From an uncultured Spirochaetales bacterium (GTDB lineage Bacteria; Spirochaetota; Spirochaetia; Sphaerochaetales; Sphaerochaetaceae), in the NCBI GenBank assembly GCA_944390865.1, contig CALXRC010000018.1:1-45216 (forward strand): a stretch of DNA of 45,216 bases, written 5' to 3'. The notes under the pieces were generated by a model. The model did not search any database. It saw only the letters and a list, made by a program, of their open reading frames with translations, and was not told the DNA's origin. Positions 31,196 to 39,509 of this stretch are shown piece after piece. The stretch's first letter is position 1, and each line of letters begins with the position of its first letter. Both the position numbers and the translations under genes were made by a program.

Positions 31196-32536
31196 ATGGA
31201 CAATATGATTGAAGCATTGAGTTTTCCGCTTCCTGAGAGACTTGAGAATGCATTGCGCGCAGGCTTTATTGATGAGGCCGCCAGAATCATTGACTCTCTT
31301 GTCTGTGAAGACATTCCTGAGGCCCTCAGACAGAGGCTCCTTCTTGAGAAGATGCTGATGCATCGCCGTGCCGCTTATTACACTTATTCCTTCAGCCAGG
31401 CGGAAGAGGCGCTTGCCGCCGCCTTTAAGAAGTATGAGAAAGGCATGCTTTCCTCCTTCATGACGGAAGGCCTTCTTGACTGGGCGTATATCAATGGAAC
31501 AGTCATGTTCGAGAAGAATCTCACCGACAATGCCGCAAAGCGCTGTGCCGTGCTGAGAGAAGAGACGGAGAGAGAGGATCCTGATCTCAGGAAGAGAGAT
31601 GACTGCATTGCCATCGCTGAAGAAAAGGGGCAGGTGTCTGCCTGCGTGAAGGCAGAGATCAGGCTCACTGTCAGGGACAGGTCATTCATAGGAAAGAAGG
31701 CGCATGTCAACCTGCCGTTTCCCCGCATGATTGAAGGCCGTCAGTATGACATTGTCCTGGACAGCTGCTCTCCTCATCTTGTGTCCATTGATGATGAGAC
31801 GGCCCTGATGCGCACGGCTGTCTTTGAGAAGACACTGGAGGGAGATGATGAGTTCTTCCTGACTTTCTCGTACAGAATTTCCGACAGTATCGGAAGCTTT
31901 CCCCGGGATGAGTTTGTTGCCCCCGGAATGCAGGAGTATCTTGCCCAGGAGCTTCCCCATATTGCGTTCACTCCATACCTCAGGGCTCTGGCAGAGGAGA
32001 TCACCTCAGGACAGAACACGATGAGGGGCAGGGCGGAGGCGATCTATGACTGGATCACAAGCCATGTGCTTTATTCCTTTGTGCGTCCATATGCGACATA
32101 TGACAACATAAGCCAGTGGGCGGCTGTAAATCTGAAAGGCGACTGCGGGGTTCAGGCAATGCTTTTCATCACGCTGTGCCGCATCTCTGGCATTCCTGCG
32201 GCCTGGGAGTCCGGCTGGTACGTCACTGATGAAGGAGCCTGGCCTCATGACTGGGCCAGAATCAACATCAGCGGCAGGTGGTTTCCTGTTGACTGCTCTT
32301 TCGGAGGCGGAGCTTTCCGCCAGGGCTGCGAGAAGCGCCGCCGCCACTATTTCGGCTCGCTTGATGCTCTGCGCATGATTGCAAACGGTGCCTGCTGCAG
32401 GACTCTTACCGGAAAGAAGGCACTGGCAGCGGACCCGACAGACAACCAGAAAGGTGAGGTGGAAGCAGGAGGCATCACGCTGACTGACGGCATTGAATGC
32501 AGGATGAGCATCCTGTCCTATGAGCTTCAGTCTTGA
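31196..32536 (+). CDS. Transglutaminase-like superfamily protein
   Basis: A 446-residue protein with no signal peptide. The C-terminal half holds a transglutaminase-like core: YDWITSHVLYSF, KGDCGVQAMLFITLCRISGIPA with the nucleophile Cys (near residue 320), WPHDWARINISGRWFPVD with the His and Asp. So the Cys-His-Asp triad is present. The N-terminal 150 residues are helical and unrecognised; residues 155-260 look like a beta domain. Such bacterial proteins are often cysteine peptidases of unknown substrate. ATG 31196 is chosen because upstream residues in the frame overlap the groEL terminator. Confidence 0.82.
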   Translation: MDNMIEALSFPLPERLENALRAGFIDEAARIIDSLVCEDIPEALRQRLLLEKMLMHRRAAYYTYSFSQAEEALAAAFKKYEKGMLSSFMTEGLLDWAYINGTVMFEKNLTDNAAKRCAVLREETEREDPDLRKRDDCIAIAEEKGQVSACVKAEIRLTVRDRSFIGKKAHVNLPFPRMIEGRQYDIVLDSCSPHLVSIDDETALMRTAVFEKTLEGDDEFFLTFSYRISDSIGSFPRDEFVAPGMQEYLAQELPHIAFTPYLRALAEEITSGQNTMRGRAEAIYDWITSHVLYSFVRPYATYDNISQWAAVNLKGDCGVQAMLFITLCRISGIPAAWESGWYVTDEGAWPHDWARINISGRWFPVDCSFGGGAFRQGCEKRRRHYFGSLDALRMIANGACCRTLTGKKALAADPTDNQKGEVEAGGITLTDGIECRMSILSYELQS

Positions 32537-32555
32537 CGTCTGAGCAGCAATAATG

Positions 32556-32584
32556 TTAATTTTCCCTTCGTCGTAACTTATATT
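32556..32584 (+). promoter_or_regulatory. yajC promoter
   Basis: TTAATT (32556-32561), 17-base spacer, TATATT (32579-32584), followed by the ribosome binding site GAGG at 32588-32591. Confidence 0.45.
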
Positions 32585-32600
32585 CACGAGGTAAAAAAAT

Positions 32601-33023
32601 ATGAATGGTCAGGCCGGTTCAATGTGGACCACAGTCATAATGTTCGTCGCTATCATCGCTATCTTCTACTTCCTTATCATCAGGCCGCAGAAGAAGAGAG
32701 ACAAAGAGACAAAGGCAATGCTGGATGCCATGAAGAAGGGTGACAAGATCATCACAATCGGAGGCATTCATGGTACTGTTGTCGCAGTGAAGGATCAGTC
32801 AGTTGTCGTCAAGGTTGACGATAATACGCGCATTGAGTTCACAAAGAGTGCTGTTTCCACTGTCGTCAACAAGGATGCCGCAAAGGCCAACCCGAACAAG
32901 AAGAAGGAAGAGAAGGCCGAGGCAAAGGAAGGAGCAAAGGCTGAGGTCAAGGAAGAGGCCAAGACTGCCGAGCCGGACAATTCTGTCGAGTTCAAGGCTC
33001 CTGAGAACAAGGAAGACAAGTAA
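32601..33023 (+). CDS. yajC: Sec translocon accessory protein YajC
   Basis: A 140-residue protein with one membrane helix (about residues 8-29), then IRPQKKRDKETKAMLDAMKKGDKIITIGGIHGTVV, the YajC core. It associates with SecDF in the inner membrane. The last 45 residues form a low-complexity Lys/Glu/Ala tail (repeats of KEEAK type) beyond the usual 100-110 residues. secD and secF, which often follow yajC, are not here: a terminator and ispH follow. Ribosome binding site GAGG with an A-rich spacer. Confidence 0.93.
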   Translation: MNGQAGSMWTTVIMFVAIIAIFYFLIIRPQKKRDKETKAMLDAMKKGDKIITIGGIHGTVVAVKDQSVVVKVDDNTRIEFTKSAVSTVVNKDAAKANPNKKKEEKAEAKEGAKAEVKEEAKTAEPDNSVEFKAPENKEDK

Positions 33024-33045
33024 GCACTGCTTTTTCGCAATATTG

Positions 33046-33077
33046 CCGCTGCCCTGTGCAGCGGTTTTCTTTTTTTC
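33046..33077 (+). terminator. yajC intrinsic terminator
   Basis: CCGCTGC (33046-33052), loop CCTGT, GCAGCGG (33058-33064), then TTTTCTTTTTTT. Confidence 0.9.
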
Positions 33078-33099
33078 AGCGATGCTTCATTATAAGCAC

Positions 33100-33972
33100 A
33101 TGTTCATTATTCATCTTGCCAGAGTCTACGGCTTCTGCCGCGGGGTGCAGAAAGCCTGTGAGAAGGCGGACGAGCTGATAGCAGAGCACCCCGGTGAAAA
33201 TGTCTATTCAATCGGGAAGCTTGTCCACAACGACATGGTTGTCAGTGAATACGAGAGACGTGGGCTGTGCGTCATCAGCAGTCCCGATTCTGCTCCGGCA
33301 GGCATCGCGCTCATCAGGGCTCACGGAATTCCGGAAGAGGAGAAGAAAGCCTATCTTGACAGGGGTTTCACTCTTGCAGACGGAACCTGCCGCCTTGTCC
33401 TTCATAATCATGAACTGTGTGCAGCAAGCACTCTTGACGTGCTGTACTTCGGAATTCACGGCCATGCAGAGACAATAAGCACTGTCAGTAATGTCAAGAC
33501 GCACTTCATCATCATTGAGAATGAGAGCGATCTTGAGCTTGTCGATCCTGACAGAGAGTACAATGTCGTGATTCAGACCACATTCTCGTCTGCAAAGGAA
33601 GAACGCTTCAGGCAGATTCTGGCTGACAGAGGAGTGAAGGTGAACTACCTCAACAAGATCTGTGCAGCCTCTGAGCGCAGGAGGACCGCTGTCAGGGAGC
33701 TGTGCCGCCAGTGCGATACAGTCTTTGTCATCGGCGAGCGGCAGTCCGCAAACACGATGGAGCTGTACAGAATCGCAGCCTCCCTTGTCCCGCGCTGCTG
33801 GCTTATCGGCAGCAGTGATGACATAACGGACGAAATGCTGGACAGCTGCAGCCATCTCGGCCTTTGCGCCGGAGCCAGCGTGAGCCCGCGCCATGTAAGC
33901 TCAATAGAAGCCTTTCTCATAAGCCGCGGAGGCTGCTGTGTGCGCAGTCTGCAGGAAGATGCGCAGGAGTGA
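33100..33972 (+). CDS. ispH: 4-hydroxy-3-methylbut-2-enyl diphosphate reductase
   Basis: A 290-residue iron-sulfur enzyme making IPP and DMAPP in the last step of the MEP isoprenoid pathway. The three cluster Cys residues are in GFCRGV, DGTCRLV and KICAAS. GKLVHND, IRAHGIP, QTTFS and GERQSANTMEL mark the rest of the fold. It is divergent: the usual VVGGKNSSNT is VIGERQSANT and GHPEV is GHAET. ATG 33100 is chosen from the homology (FIIHLARVYGFCRG); ATG 33082 is possible. There is no Shine-Dalgarno sequence and it starts 22 bases after the yajC terminator tract, so leaderless or very short-leader expression is likely. Confidence 0.88.
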   Translation: MFIIHLARVYGFCRGVQKACEKADELIAEHPGENVYSIGKLVHNDMVVSEYERRGLCVISSPDSAPAGIALIRAHGIPEEEKKAYLDRGFTLADGTCRLVLHNHELCAASTLDVLYFGIHGHAETISTVSNVKTHFIIIENESDLELVDPDREYNVVIQTTFSSAKEERFRQILADRGVKVNYLNKICAASERRRTAVRELCRQCDTVFVIGERQSANTMELYRIAASLVPRCWLIGSSDDITDEMLDSCSHLGLCAGASVSPRHVSSIEAFLISRGGCCVRSLQEDAQE

Positions 33973-34144
33973 GTTTATTCTCGCCTGTGCATGGATTTTG
34001 CCAAGTTATTATTCTGTTTTTCTGTTATATCTGCCTTATATGCGTTTTGATGTGAAGAAAGGAGAATTATCTGCCTGTTTATCCGCTTTCTTCAGAGCAT
34101 AATAGAGGTTTTCAGAATATATCCCTTTACAATACTACATTTTA

Positions 34145-34173
34145 TTGACTAAGCATTATTCTCGGTTTACTCT
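34145..34173 (+). promoter_or_regulatory. Hydrogenase operon promoter
   Basis: TTGACT (34145-34150), 17-base spacer, TACTCT (34168-34173), 24 bases before ATG 34198. The AT-rich stretch 33973-34140 upstream holds no gene and could carry further control sites. Confidence 0.55.
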
Positions 34174-34197
34174 TTTTCTGAAGAGGTAGTAAAAGGG

Positions 34198-34446
34198 ATG
34201 GCCAAGAATATTACAGTCGAGCTCTGCATGGGATCGAGCTGTTTTGCAAGAGGAAACAGCGAGATTCTTCAGGCAGTGGAAACATATCTGAATGAAAAAG
34301 GGCTTCAGGACAGAGTGGAGCTTGTAGGCCATCTCTGCCTTGGCAAGTGCAATCAGGGTCCAAACCTGCGCATAGACGGTACAGACTATTCAGGCATCAC
34401 GCCTGAAGAGGCTATCAGCTATATCACAAGAGCCCTGGAGGAATAG
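34198..34446 (+). CDS. Thioredoxin-fold 2Fe-2S protein (NuoE-like)
   Basis: An 82-residue protein with the four Cys of the NuoE/HydC-type thioredoxin-like ferredoxin: CMGSSCF near residue 10 and HLCLGKC near 46. It lacks the N-terminal helical part of NuoE and so is the short form found beside multi-subunit or sensory [FeFe] hydrogenases. It probably passes electrons to or from the adjacent hydrogenase module. The next gene begins two bases after its stop. AAGAGG lies 11 bases upstream of the start. Confidence 0.82.
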   Translation: MAKNITVELCMGSSCFARGNSEILQAVETYLNEKGLQDRVELVGHLCLGKCNQGPNLRIDGTDYSGITPEEAISYITRALEE

Positions 34447-34447
34447 G

Positions 34448-36232
34448 ATGCTTTATCCAGTATATACAGAGACAACCAACTGCCGTGACTGCTACAAATG
34501 TGTCCGTTCCTGTCCTGTAAAGGCAATCCAGATCAAGGATGGAAGCGCTGTCATCATCAAAGAGCGCTGCATTTTCTGCGGACGCTGTGTGGCTGTCTGC
34601 CCGAACAGCGCAAAGAAGATAAGAAGCGACCTGTCGAGAGCCAAGGTGATTATGGGCACCCGCGACAAGGTCATCTGCTCGCTCGCACCGTCTTTTGCAA
34701 GTGAGTTCGCCGGAAAGGAGGACAGGCTCCTTGCCGCATTGAAGAAACTCGGCTTTTCTGCTGTCAGCGAGACAGCTGTCGGCGCTGCCATTGTCTCTGC
34801 TGCGATTGACAGGTATGCCTCTGAACATGACGGCCGCTGCCCATGGATCTCGACAGCCTGTCCTTCTGTCGTTGAGATTGTCAGGAAATACTATCCTGAG
34901 GACATCCCTTATCTGGCCAAGGTTCCCTCTCCGCTGCAGACACACTGCGCCTATCTGCGCTCTCTGTATGGAGATGACATCGGAATCATTTTCATCGGAC
35001 CCTGCGCTGCAAAAAAGAATGAGGCAGACATAGCCCCCGGCTATCCGGACATCGCACTGACCTGGGACGAGCTGAGGGCCTGGATTGAGGATGAGCATTT
35101 CTCTCTTGACAGCGTTGATGAAAAAGACGCGCTTTCATTTGTTCCTGCAAAGGCCGGCGTAAGCGCCTACTATCCTGTTGAAAACGGGCAGATTGTCACT
35201 TCAAAGCTCTGGGGAAATGCCTTCAACAAAGATGCTGTGCCCCTGTCAGGAATGGGTGAGATTCAGGCTGTGTTCTCAAAGCTTGATCCTGATATGCCCT
35301 TCCTGGAGCTGCTGAGCTGCGAGGGCGGATGCATCAACGGACCTGTCGGAGACAAGACAGTCTCCCTTGCAGAAAGAAAGTCCGCCGTAGTCAAATACAC
35401 GCAGGCCCGTCTTGCCAGCGGCGAGAAGCTGTTTGAGCCGGATGAGGACTTTGTCTCTCTTGTGCTTGACAAGGGCTATGACCTGCTGAAGACTGCGAAA
35501 AAGGAAGTGAGCCCCTCGTTCAGGAAAGAGTTCAGCGAGGAAGAGATCGCCCGCGCAATGCTTGAGCTGGGAAAGACAAGCAAGGAAGACGAGCTCAACT
35601 GCGGCGGCTGCGGCTACAACACCTGCCGCGACATGGCAGTTGCCTATCTGTCAGGAATGGCAGAAGCTGAGATGTGCGTGACAAAGATGCGCAAAGAAGC
35701 CCAGAGCAAGGTAGATGTGCTGCTGCGCACCATCCCCAATGCCATTGTCATTGTCAACAAGGATCTGAACATCGACTCCTGCAATCTCAACTTCCTGCGC
35801 ATTTTCGGAGATATGGACGAGGCCCTGCTTGATGAGAACATGCTGACGCTGGTCAACGGCCTGCCGCTTGAGCGCTTTGTGCCTTTCTACCAGAAGTTCT
35901 CTGATGAGTTCTATGCCCAGAAGATGAATCAGTACCGTCTTCACTACAAGGACAAGTTCCTGAGAGTGACCTTCTTCCTGGTTGAGTCCGGCCGTCTGCT
36001 GGGTGCCATGTTCGAAGACATCACAAACCCGACTGTGAGAAGGGAGACTGTTGTGAAGAAGGCTGAGGACGTCATTCAGAAATCCCTTGAGACAGTCCAG
36101 CAGATTGCCTCGCTTCTTGGAGAGAACGCGGCAGAGACAGAGATTATGCTGAACAGCCTGATTGATGCTTTCAGCGTGCATGATGAGGGGGCCGGGGACG
36201 GCTTTACCCTTGATGAGGATCAGATGCAGTGA
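34448..36232 (+). CDS. Group C sensory [FeFe] hydrogenase with PAS domain
   Basis: A 594-residue protein: two 4Fe-4S motifs (CRDCYKCVRSCP near residue 12; CIFCGRCVAVCP near 40), an H-cluster domain (75-350), a CxxCx4C cluster domain (NCGGCGYNTC near 383) and a PAS domain (about 420-520). H-cluster motifs are the variant forms STACPS, GPCAAKK and SCEGGCINGP, as in group C (HydS) enzymes rather than the TSCCPxW form of catalytic ones. Such proteins are thought to sense hydrogen and signal through their PAS domain; here the signal may go to the phosphatase encoded by the next gene, whose start overlaps this stop. Ribosome binding site GGAGGA near 34437. Confidence 0.9.
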   Translation: MLYPVYTETTNCRDCYKCVRSCPVKAIQIKDGSAVIIKERCIFCGRCVAVCPNSAKKIRSDLSRAKVIMGTRDKVICSLAPSFASEFAGKEDRLLAALKKLGFSAVSETAVGAAIVSAAIDRYASEHDGRCPWISTACPSVVEIVRKYYPEDIPYLAKVPSPLQTHCAYLRSLYGDDIGIIFIGPCAAKKNEADIAPGYPDIALTWDELRAWIEDEHFSLDSVDEKDALSFVPAKAGVSAYYPVENGQIVTSKLWGNAFNKDAVPLSGMGEIQAVFSKLDPDMPFLELLSCEGGCINGPVGDKTVSLAERKSAVVKYTQARLASGEKLFEPDEDFVSLVLDKGYDLLKTAKKEVSPSFRKEFSEEEIARAMLELGKTSKEDELNCGGCGYNTCRDMAVAYLSGMAEAEMCVTKMRKEAQSKVDVLLRTIPNAIVIVNKDLNIDSCNLNFLRIFGDMDEALLDENMLTLVNGLPLERFVPFYQKFSDEFYAQKMNQYRLHYKDKFLRVTFFLVESGRLLGAMFEDITNPTVRRETVVKKAEDVIQKSLETVQQIASLLGENAAETEIMLNSLIDAFSVHDEGAGDGFTLDEDQMQ

Positions 36233-37425
36233 ACAATATCTTCATCGATGTCGATTATGCACAGATATACAAGCATGGGCAGAAAATAGGAGGAGATGTC
36301 TTCCTGCTGTCGCGCAACCCGGAGAGCAATCAGATTGTCTGCACGCTCTCGGACGGGCTCGGCTCCGGGGTAAAGGCCAATGTGCTTGCCTCTCTTACGG
36401 CGCACATGGCTCACAAGCTGTCATTCTCGCCGATTTCCCTGTCGCATTCGGCAGAGATCATCATGAACACTCTTCCCGTGTGCAAGGAAAGGAAGATCAG
36501 CTACTCCACTTTCACGATTGCCGATATCCACTACAAGGAGAACATGTCAAACATCAATGTCCGCCTTGTGGAGTATGACAATCCGCTTTCGCTGCGCTTT
36601 TCCGGCTCTCAGAAAGTGGCCTGGGACAGGGAGAAGAACGAGCTGCAGAGAAAGAATGCCTTCAAGAAGGAGATTGTCCAGTACTCGTCTTTCAACATGG
36701 AAATAGGCGAGCGCCTGATCATGTTCTCTGACGGAGTCGCCCAGTCCGGTCTTGGAAAGAGCCTGCCGCTCGGCTGGCGCAACAGCGGGGTGGAGGCCTT
36801 TGTCAGCGAGCTTATCTCAAAGCAGCCTGACATTTCTTCTCGGGAGCTGTCTGCTGCCATCGTCCAGAAGGCCAACAGCCTTGACGGCATGTGCTCAAAA
36901 GATGATATAACGGCTGTTGTTGTCTACATCAGAAGGCCGAGAAAGACTGTCATCGTCACAGGGCCTCCGTTTTCCAAGGAGTCCGATGAGCTGCTGGGCG
37001 AGAAAATAAGAGCCTTTGACGGAAGGAAGATCGTGTCAGGAGGAACAACAGCCCTTATCGTGTCCCGGCTGTTCAATGCCAAGATCACTGTTGATCTCAG
37101 CTGCTGGGCTCCTGATGTTCCTCCGGCAAGCAAGATGGAAGGTATTGACCTGGTCACTGAAGGCATGCTTACACTAAGTCAGGTTGCCAATGTGCTGGAA
37201 AAGAAGATACCAGTCTCTTCGCTGCCCAACACGCCTGTGAAGAAGTTCGTCGAGATCCTTCTGGACAGTGATCAGATTCACTTTATCGTGGGAACGAAGA
37301 TCAACGAGGCTCATCAGGATCCGAACATTCCTGTTGAGATTGGAATCAGAAGAACCATAGTGGGCCGCTTGAGGGCTGCTCTGGAAGATATATACTTAAA
37401 AGAAACTTCACAAGAATATCTGTGA
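36229..37425 (+). CDS. SpoIIE/PP2C-type phosphatase linked to sensory hydrogenase
   Basis: A 398-residue protein. Residues 1-235 form a PP2C-like domain: IGGDVFLLS, LSDGLGSGVKAN, MFSDGVAQSG and SKDDITAVVVYI supply the metal-binding Asp residues. Residues 240-398 (starting KTVIVTGPPFSKESDELL) form a second domain that I know only as the usual partner of this phosphatase in hydrogenase loci. No membrane segment. GTG 36229 overlaps the hydrogenase stop. It probably removes phosphate from a Ser/Thr target when the sensor detects hydrogen or redox change; no STAS protein is in this operon. Confidence 0.85.
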   Translation: MNNIFIDVDYAQIYKHGQKIGGDVFLLSRNPESNQIVCTLSDGLGSGVKANVLASLTAHMAHKLSFSPISLSHSAEIIMNTLPVCKERKISYSTFTIADIHYKENMSNINVRLVEYDNPLSLRFSGSQKVAWDREKNELQRKNAFKKEIVQYSSFNMEIGERLIMFSDGVAQSGLGKSLPLGWRNSGVEAFVSELISKQPDISSRELSAAIVQKANSLDGMCSKDDITAVVVYIRRPRKTVIVTGPPFSKESDELLGEKIRAFDGRKIVSGGTTALIVSRLFNAKITVDLSCWAPDVPPASKMEGIDLVTEGMLTLSQVANVLEKKIPVSSLPNTPVKKFVEILLDSDQIHFIVGTKINEAHQDPNIPVEIGIRRTIVGRLRAALEDIYLKETSQEYL

Positions 37426-37440
37426 GAATAGGAGAATTTT

Positions 37441-37701
37441 ATGAAGAAGGAAAAAGTTCAGGTCAAGATTTGTGTCGGAACTGCTTGTTTTGTCCAGGGA
37501 GGAAGTGATCTTCTCCTGTACAATGATTTCGTTGATCCCGCTGTCATTGCGGAATGCGAGATTGAGGGCTGTTCCTGTCTGGAGGCCTGCAAGGTCAACG
37601 GCGAAGGTGCTCCCTATGTCATGATCAACGGAGAAATCCACTCAAAGGTGACTCAGGAAGAGTTTGCCAAGTTGCTTGCCCAGGCGGTGAAGAATGCTTG
37701 A
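37441..37701 (+). CDS. Second thioredoxin-fold 2Fe-2S protein
   Basis: An 86-residue protein with Cys in CVGTACF (near residue 11) and EGCSCLEAC (near 43), the same plan as the gene at 34198 but only loosely similar, with an extra Cys. It starts after AGGAG (37431-37435) and overlaps the start of the group B hydrogenase, suggesting that each hydrogenase has its own small 2Fe-2S partner. Confidence 0.82.
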   Translation: MKKEKVQVKICVGTACFVQGGSDLLLYNDFVDPAVIAECEIEGCSCLEACKVNGEGAPYVMINGEIHSKVTQEEFAKLLAQAVKNA

Positions 37702-39148
37702 ACTTAACAACCAGTACACTTCGATGAAGCGCCGTATTGACACGGAGGTCCTGAAGCTCTTCTTTGCTGGTAAGCTGAACGAGCTTGACAAGCTTCCCTA
37801 TACGATCATTCCGAAGGACAGGACGCCGAACAGATGCTGTATTTACAAGGAAAGGGCAATTGTCCGATACCGCATCATGGCCCTGCTCGGCATTGATATT
37901 GAGCGCCACGACGACGAGATGAAGAGTCTGTCGGCATATGCGGACGAGATCATGGAGAATGATCCTCCTGTGCTGCCTCTGCTGACAACTATTTCGACAG
38001 GCTGCTACGGCTGTCCTCCCGACCAGTACCGCATAAGCGATGCCTGCCGCGGCTGCTTCGCCCGTCCCTGCATGGCCAACTGCCCCAAGGATGCCATTGT
38101 CTTCATCAATGGACAGGCCCATATCAATGAAGAGCGCTGCATCCGCTGCGGAAAGTGCATGGATGTCTGTCCTTTCCATGCGGTTGTCCATATTCCAGTT
38201 CCCTGCGAGGAAGCCTGTCCTGTCGGAGCTGTGAAGAAGAATGAGAAGGGCGTTGTCGAGATTGACCACAAGAACTGCATCAGCTGCGGACGCTGTGCCC
38301 GTTCCTGCCCGTTCGGCGCCATTGCAGAGCGCAGCGGACTTTTCCCTGTGCTGAAGATGCTGCTCAGGGGAGACAAGGTCACAGCCATGATCGCACCGGC
38401 CATCGAGGGCCAGTTCCCTGGAACTCTTGCCCAGATCAAGGCCTCGCTTCTCAAGATCGGCTTTGACAAGGTTGTCGAGGTTGCTGAAGGGGCAGCTGTG
38501 ACAACGGAGCATGAGGCTGATGAAGTTGTCAGGAGAAAGAAAGAGAACGCGGGCTATATGACAACAAGCTGCTGCAGTGCCTACATGGAGCTTGTGGACA
38601 AGCATCTGACCTTCCTTGACGAGCGCTATTCACGAGCTTTCAGCCCGATGATCTATACTGCAAAGATGTGCAAGGAAAAGGATCCTGACAACAAGACCGT
38701 GTTTATCGGACCCTGTCTTGCAAAGCGTGTTGAAGCTGCCCGCAGAGGCGGTGTTGACGGCGTCATCACTTTCTCTGAGCTTGCCGCCATCTTCATGGCA
38801 AAGGGCATCGATGTACGCGAGGAGCAGGCTGCGGATCTTGGTGATACCTCGTCGTTTGAATACTGCAGGCAGTTCGCCATCACGCATGGTGTTGCAGACT
38901 GCGTGCTTTCCCGTGTCGAGGATCCAGCAAGCATCAGAGTCCTTCCGATCAACGGCGTCGACAAGAAGGCGTTCCGCCTGATGAAGAGCTGGGAGAGAAG
39001 GGCTCCTGAGGTTGATCTGGTTGAAGTCATGTGCTGCGAAGGCGGCTGTATTGACGGACCGGGAACAATCGTCAAGCCGGCAGTTGCGATGAAGCTGCGC
39101 GGCGGAGCAAAGGCTGCCACTCCGGTTGCCTCTGTCAAGAGTCTTTGA
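37694..39148 (+). CDS. Group B [FeFe] hydrogenase
   Basis: A 484-residue protein: an N-terminal domain of about 95 residues unique to this group, a Cys-rich region with several 4Fe-4S motifs (CRGCFARPCMANCP, CIRCGKCMDVCP, CISCGRCARSCP, residues about 118-215), then the H-cluster domain with TTSCCSAYM, GPCLAKR and MCCEGGCIDGP. These H-cluster forms are typical of group B enzymes common in anaerobic gut bacteria, thought to couple ferredoxin to H2. The ATG overlaps the 2Fe-2S gene by 8 bases. Maturation genes hydEFG are not in the window. Confidence 0.9.
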   Translation: MLELNNQYTSMKRRIDTEVLKLFFAGKLNELDKLPYTIIPKDRTPNRCCIYKERAIVRYRIMALLGIDIERHDDEMKSLSAYADEIMENDPPVLPLLTTISTGCYGCPPDQYRISDACRGCFARPCMANCPKDAIVFINGQAHINEERCIRCGKCMDVCPFHAVVHIPVPCEEACPVGAVKKNEKGVVEIDHKNCISCGRCARSCPFGAIAERSGLFPVLKMLLRGDKVTAMIAPAIEGQFPGTLAQIKASLLKIGFDKVVEVAEGAAVTTEHEADEVVRRKKENAGYMTTSCCSAYMELVDKHLTFLDERYSRAFSPMIYTAKMCKEKDPDNKTVFIGPCLAKRVEAARRGGVDGVITFSELAAIFMAKGIDVREEQAADLGDTSSFEYCRQFAITHGVADCVLSRVEDPASIRVLPINGVDKKAFRLMKSWERRAPEVDLVEVMCCEGGCIDGPGTIVKPAVAMKLRGGAKAATPVASVKSL

Positions 39149-39191
39149 AAAACTGCTGGAGCCTGGCGTCTCTGCCGGGCTTCAGCCCATC

Positions 39192-39220
39192 TTGAACAAA
39201 CTGTGCCCATCTGCAATAAT
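39192..39220 (+). promoter_or_regulatory. thrS leader promoter
   Basis: TTGAAC (39192-39197), 17-base spacer, AATAAT (39215-39220); transcription would start near 39227, at the base of the T-box leader. Confidence 0.6.
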
Positions 39221-39226
39221 CGGCAC

Positions 39227-39496
39227 TGTAATGCGTTGATGAAGACGAGTAGTGTATCCTCTGCATGAAAGAGAGGCGGCACCGCGGCTGGAAGTGCGCT
39301 GATGCATGATGCATGAAAACCCCTTCGGAGCAGTCTGCGAGAAAGCAAGCAGACCGTATCAGGAAACGAAAGATCCGTCATGAGCGTCCTCTTTGTACAA
39401 AGGGGGAAGCAGGGTGGTACCGCGGAAATGCAAGCCTTTGCAGTTTCGTCCTTGCAAACAAATAAGGATGAGTCTGGAAAGGCTTGTCTTTATTCT
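39227..39496 (+). promoter_or_regulatory. T-box riboswitch, threonine (ACC) specifier
   Basis: Stem I begins at GATGAAGACGAGTAGTG (AGTA S-turn), with the AG-rich bulge (AGAGAG, near 39271) and a distal loop GCTGGAAGTGC. The 3' side of the specifier loop reads GAAAACCCCTTCGGAG; the codon ACC (39319-39321) is a threonine codon, matching the gene downstream. The T-box core AGGGTGGTACCGCGG is at 39411-39425; its TGGT pairs with an uncharged tRNA ending ACCA. Uncharged tRNA-Thr should favour thrS expression. Confidence 0.93.
39431..39496 (+). terminator. T-box-controlled terminator before thrS
   Basis: CAAGCCTTT (39431-39439) pairs with AAAGGCTTG (39478-39486); inside, CGTCCTT (39447-39453) pairs with AAGGATG (39464-39470, one G-U). 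The tail TCTTTATTCT is only moderately T-rich and runs into the ribosome binding site, so control could also be partly translational. Confidence 0.6.
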
Positions 39497-39509
39497 GAGG
39501 AGAGTAGTT

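Noticed and set aside
37625..38605. 326-codon minus-strand frame opposite the group B hydrogenase
   Set aside because: Shadow of a Cys-rich iron-sulfur gene; no domain.
39155..39185. Terminator after the group B hydrogenase gene
   Set aside because: GCCTGGC/GCCGGGC can form a hairpin, but no T-run follows, so I do not call it.
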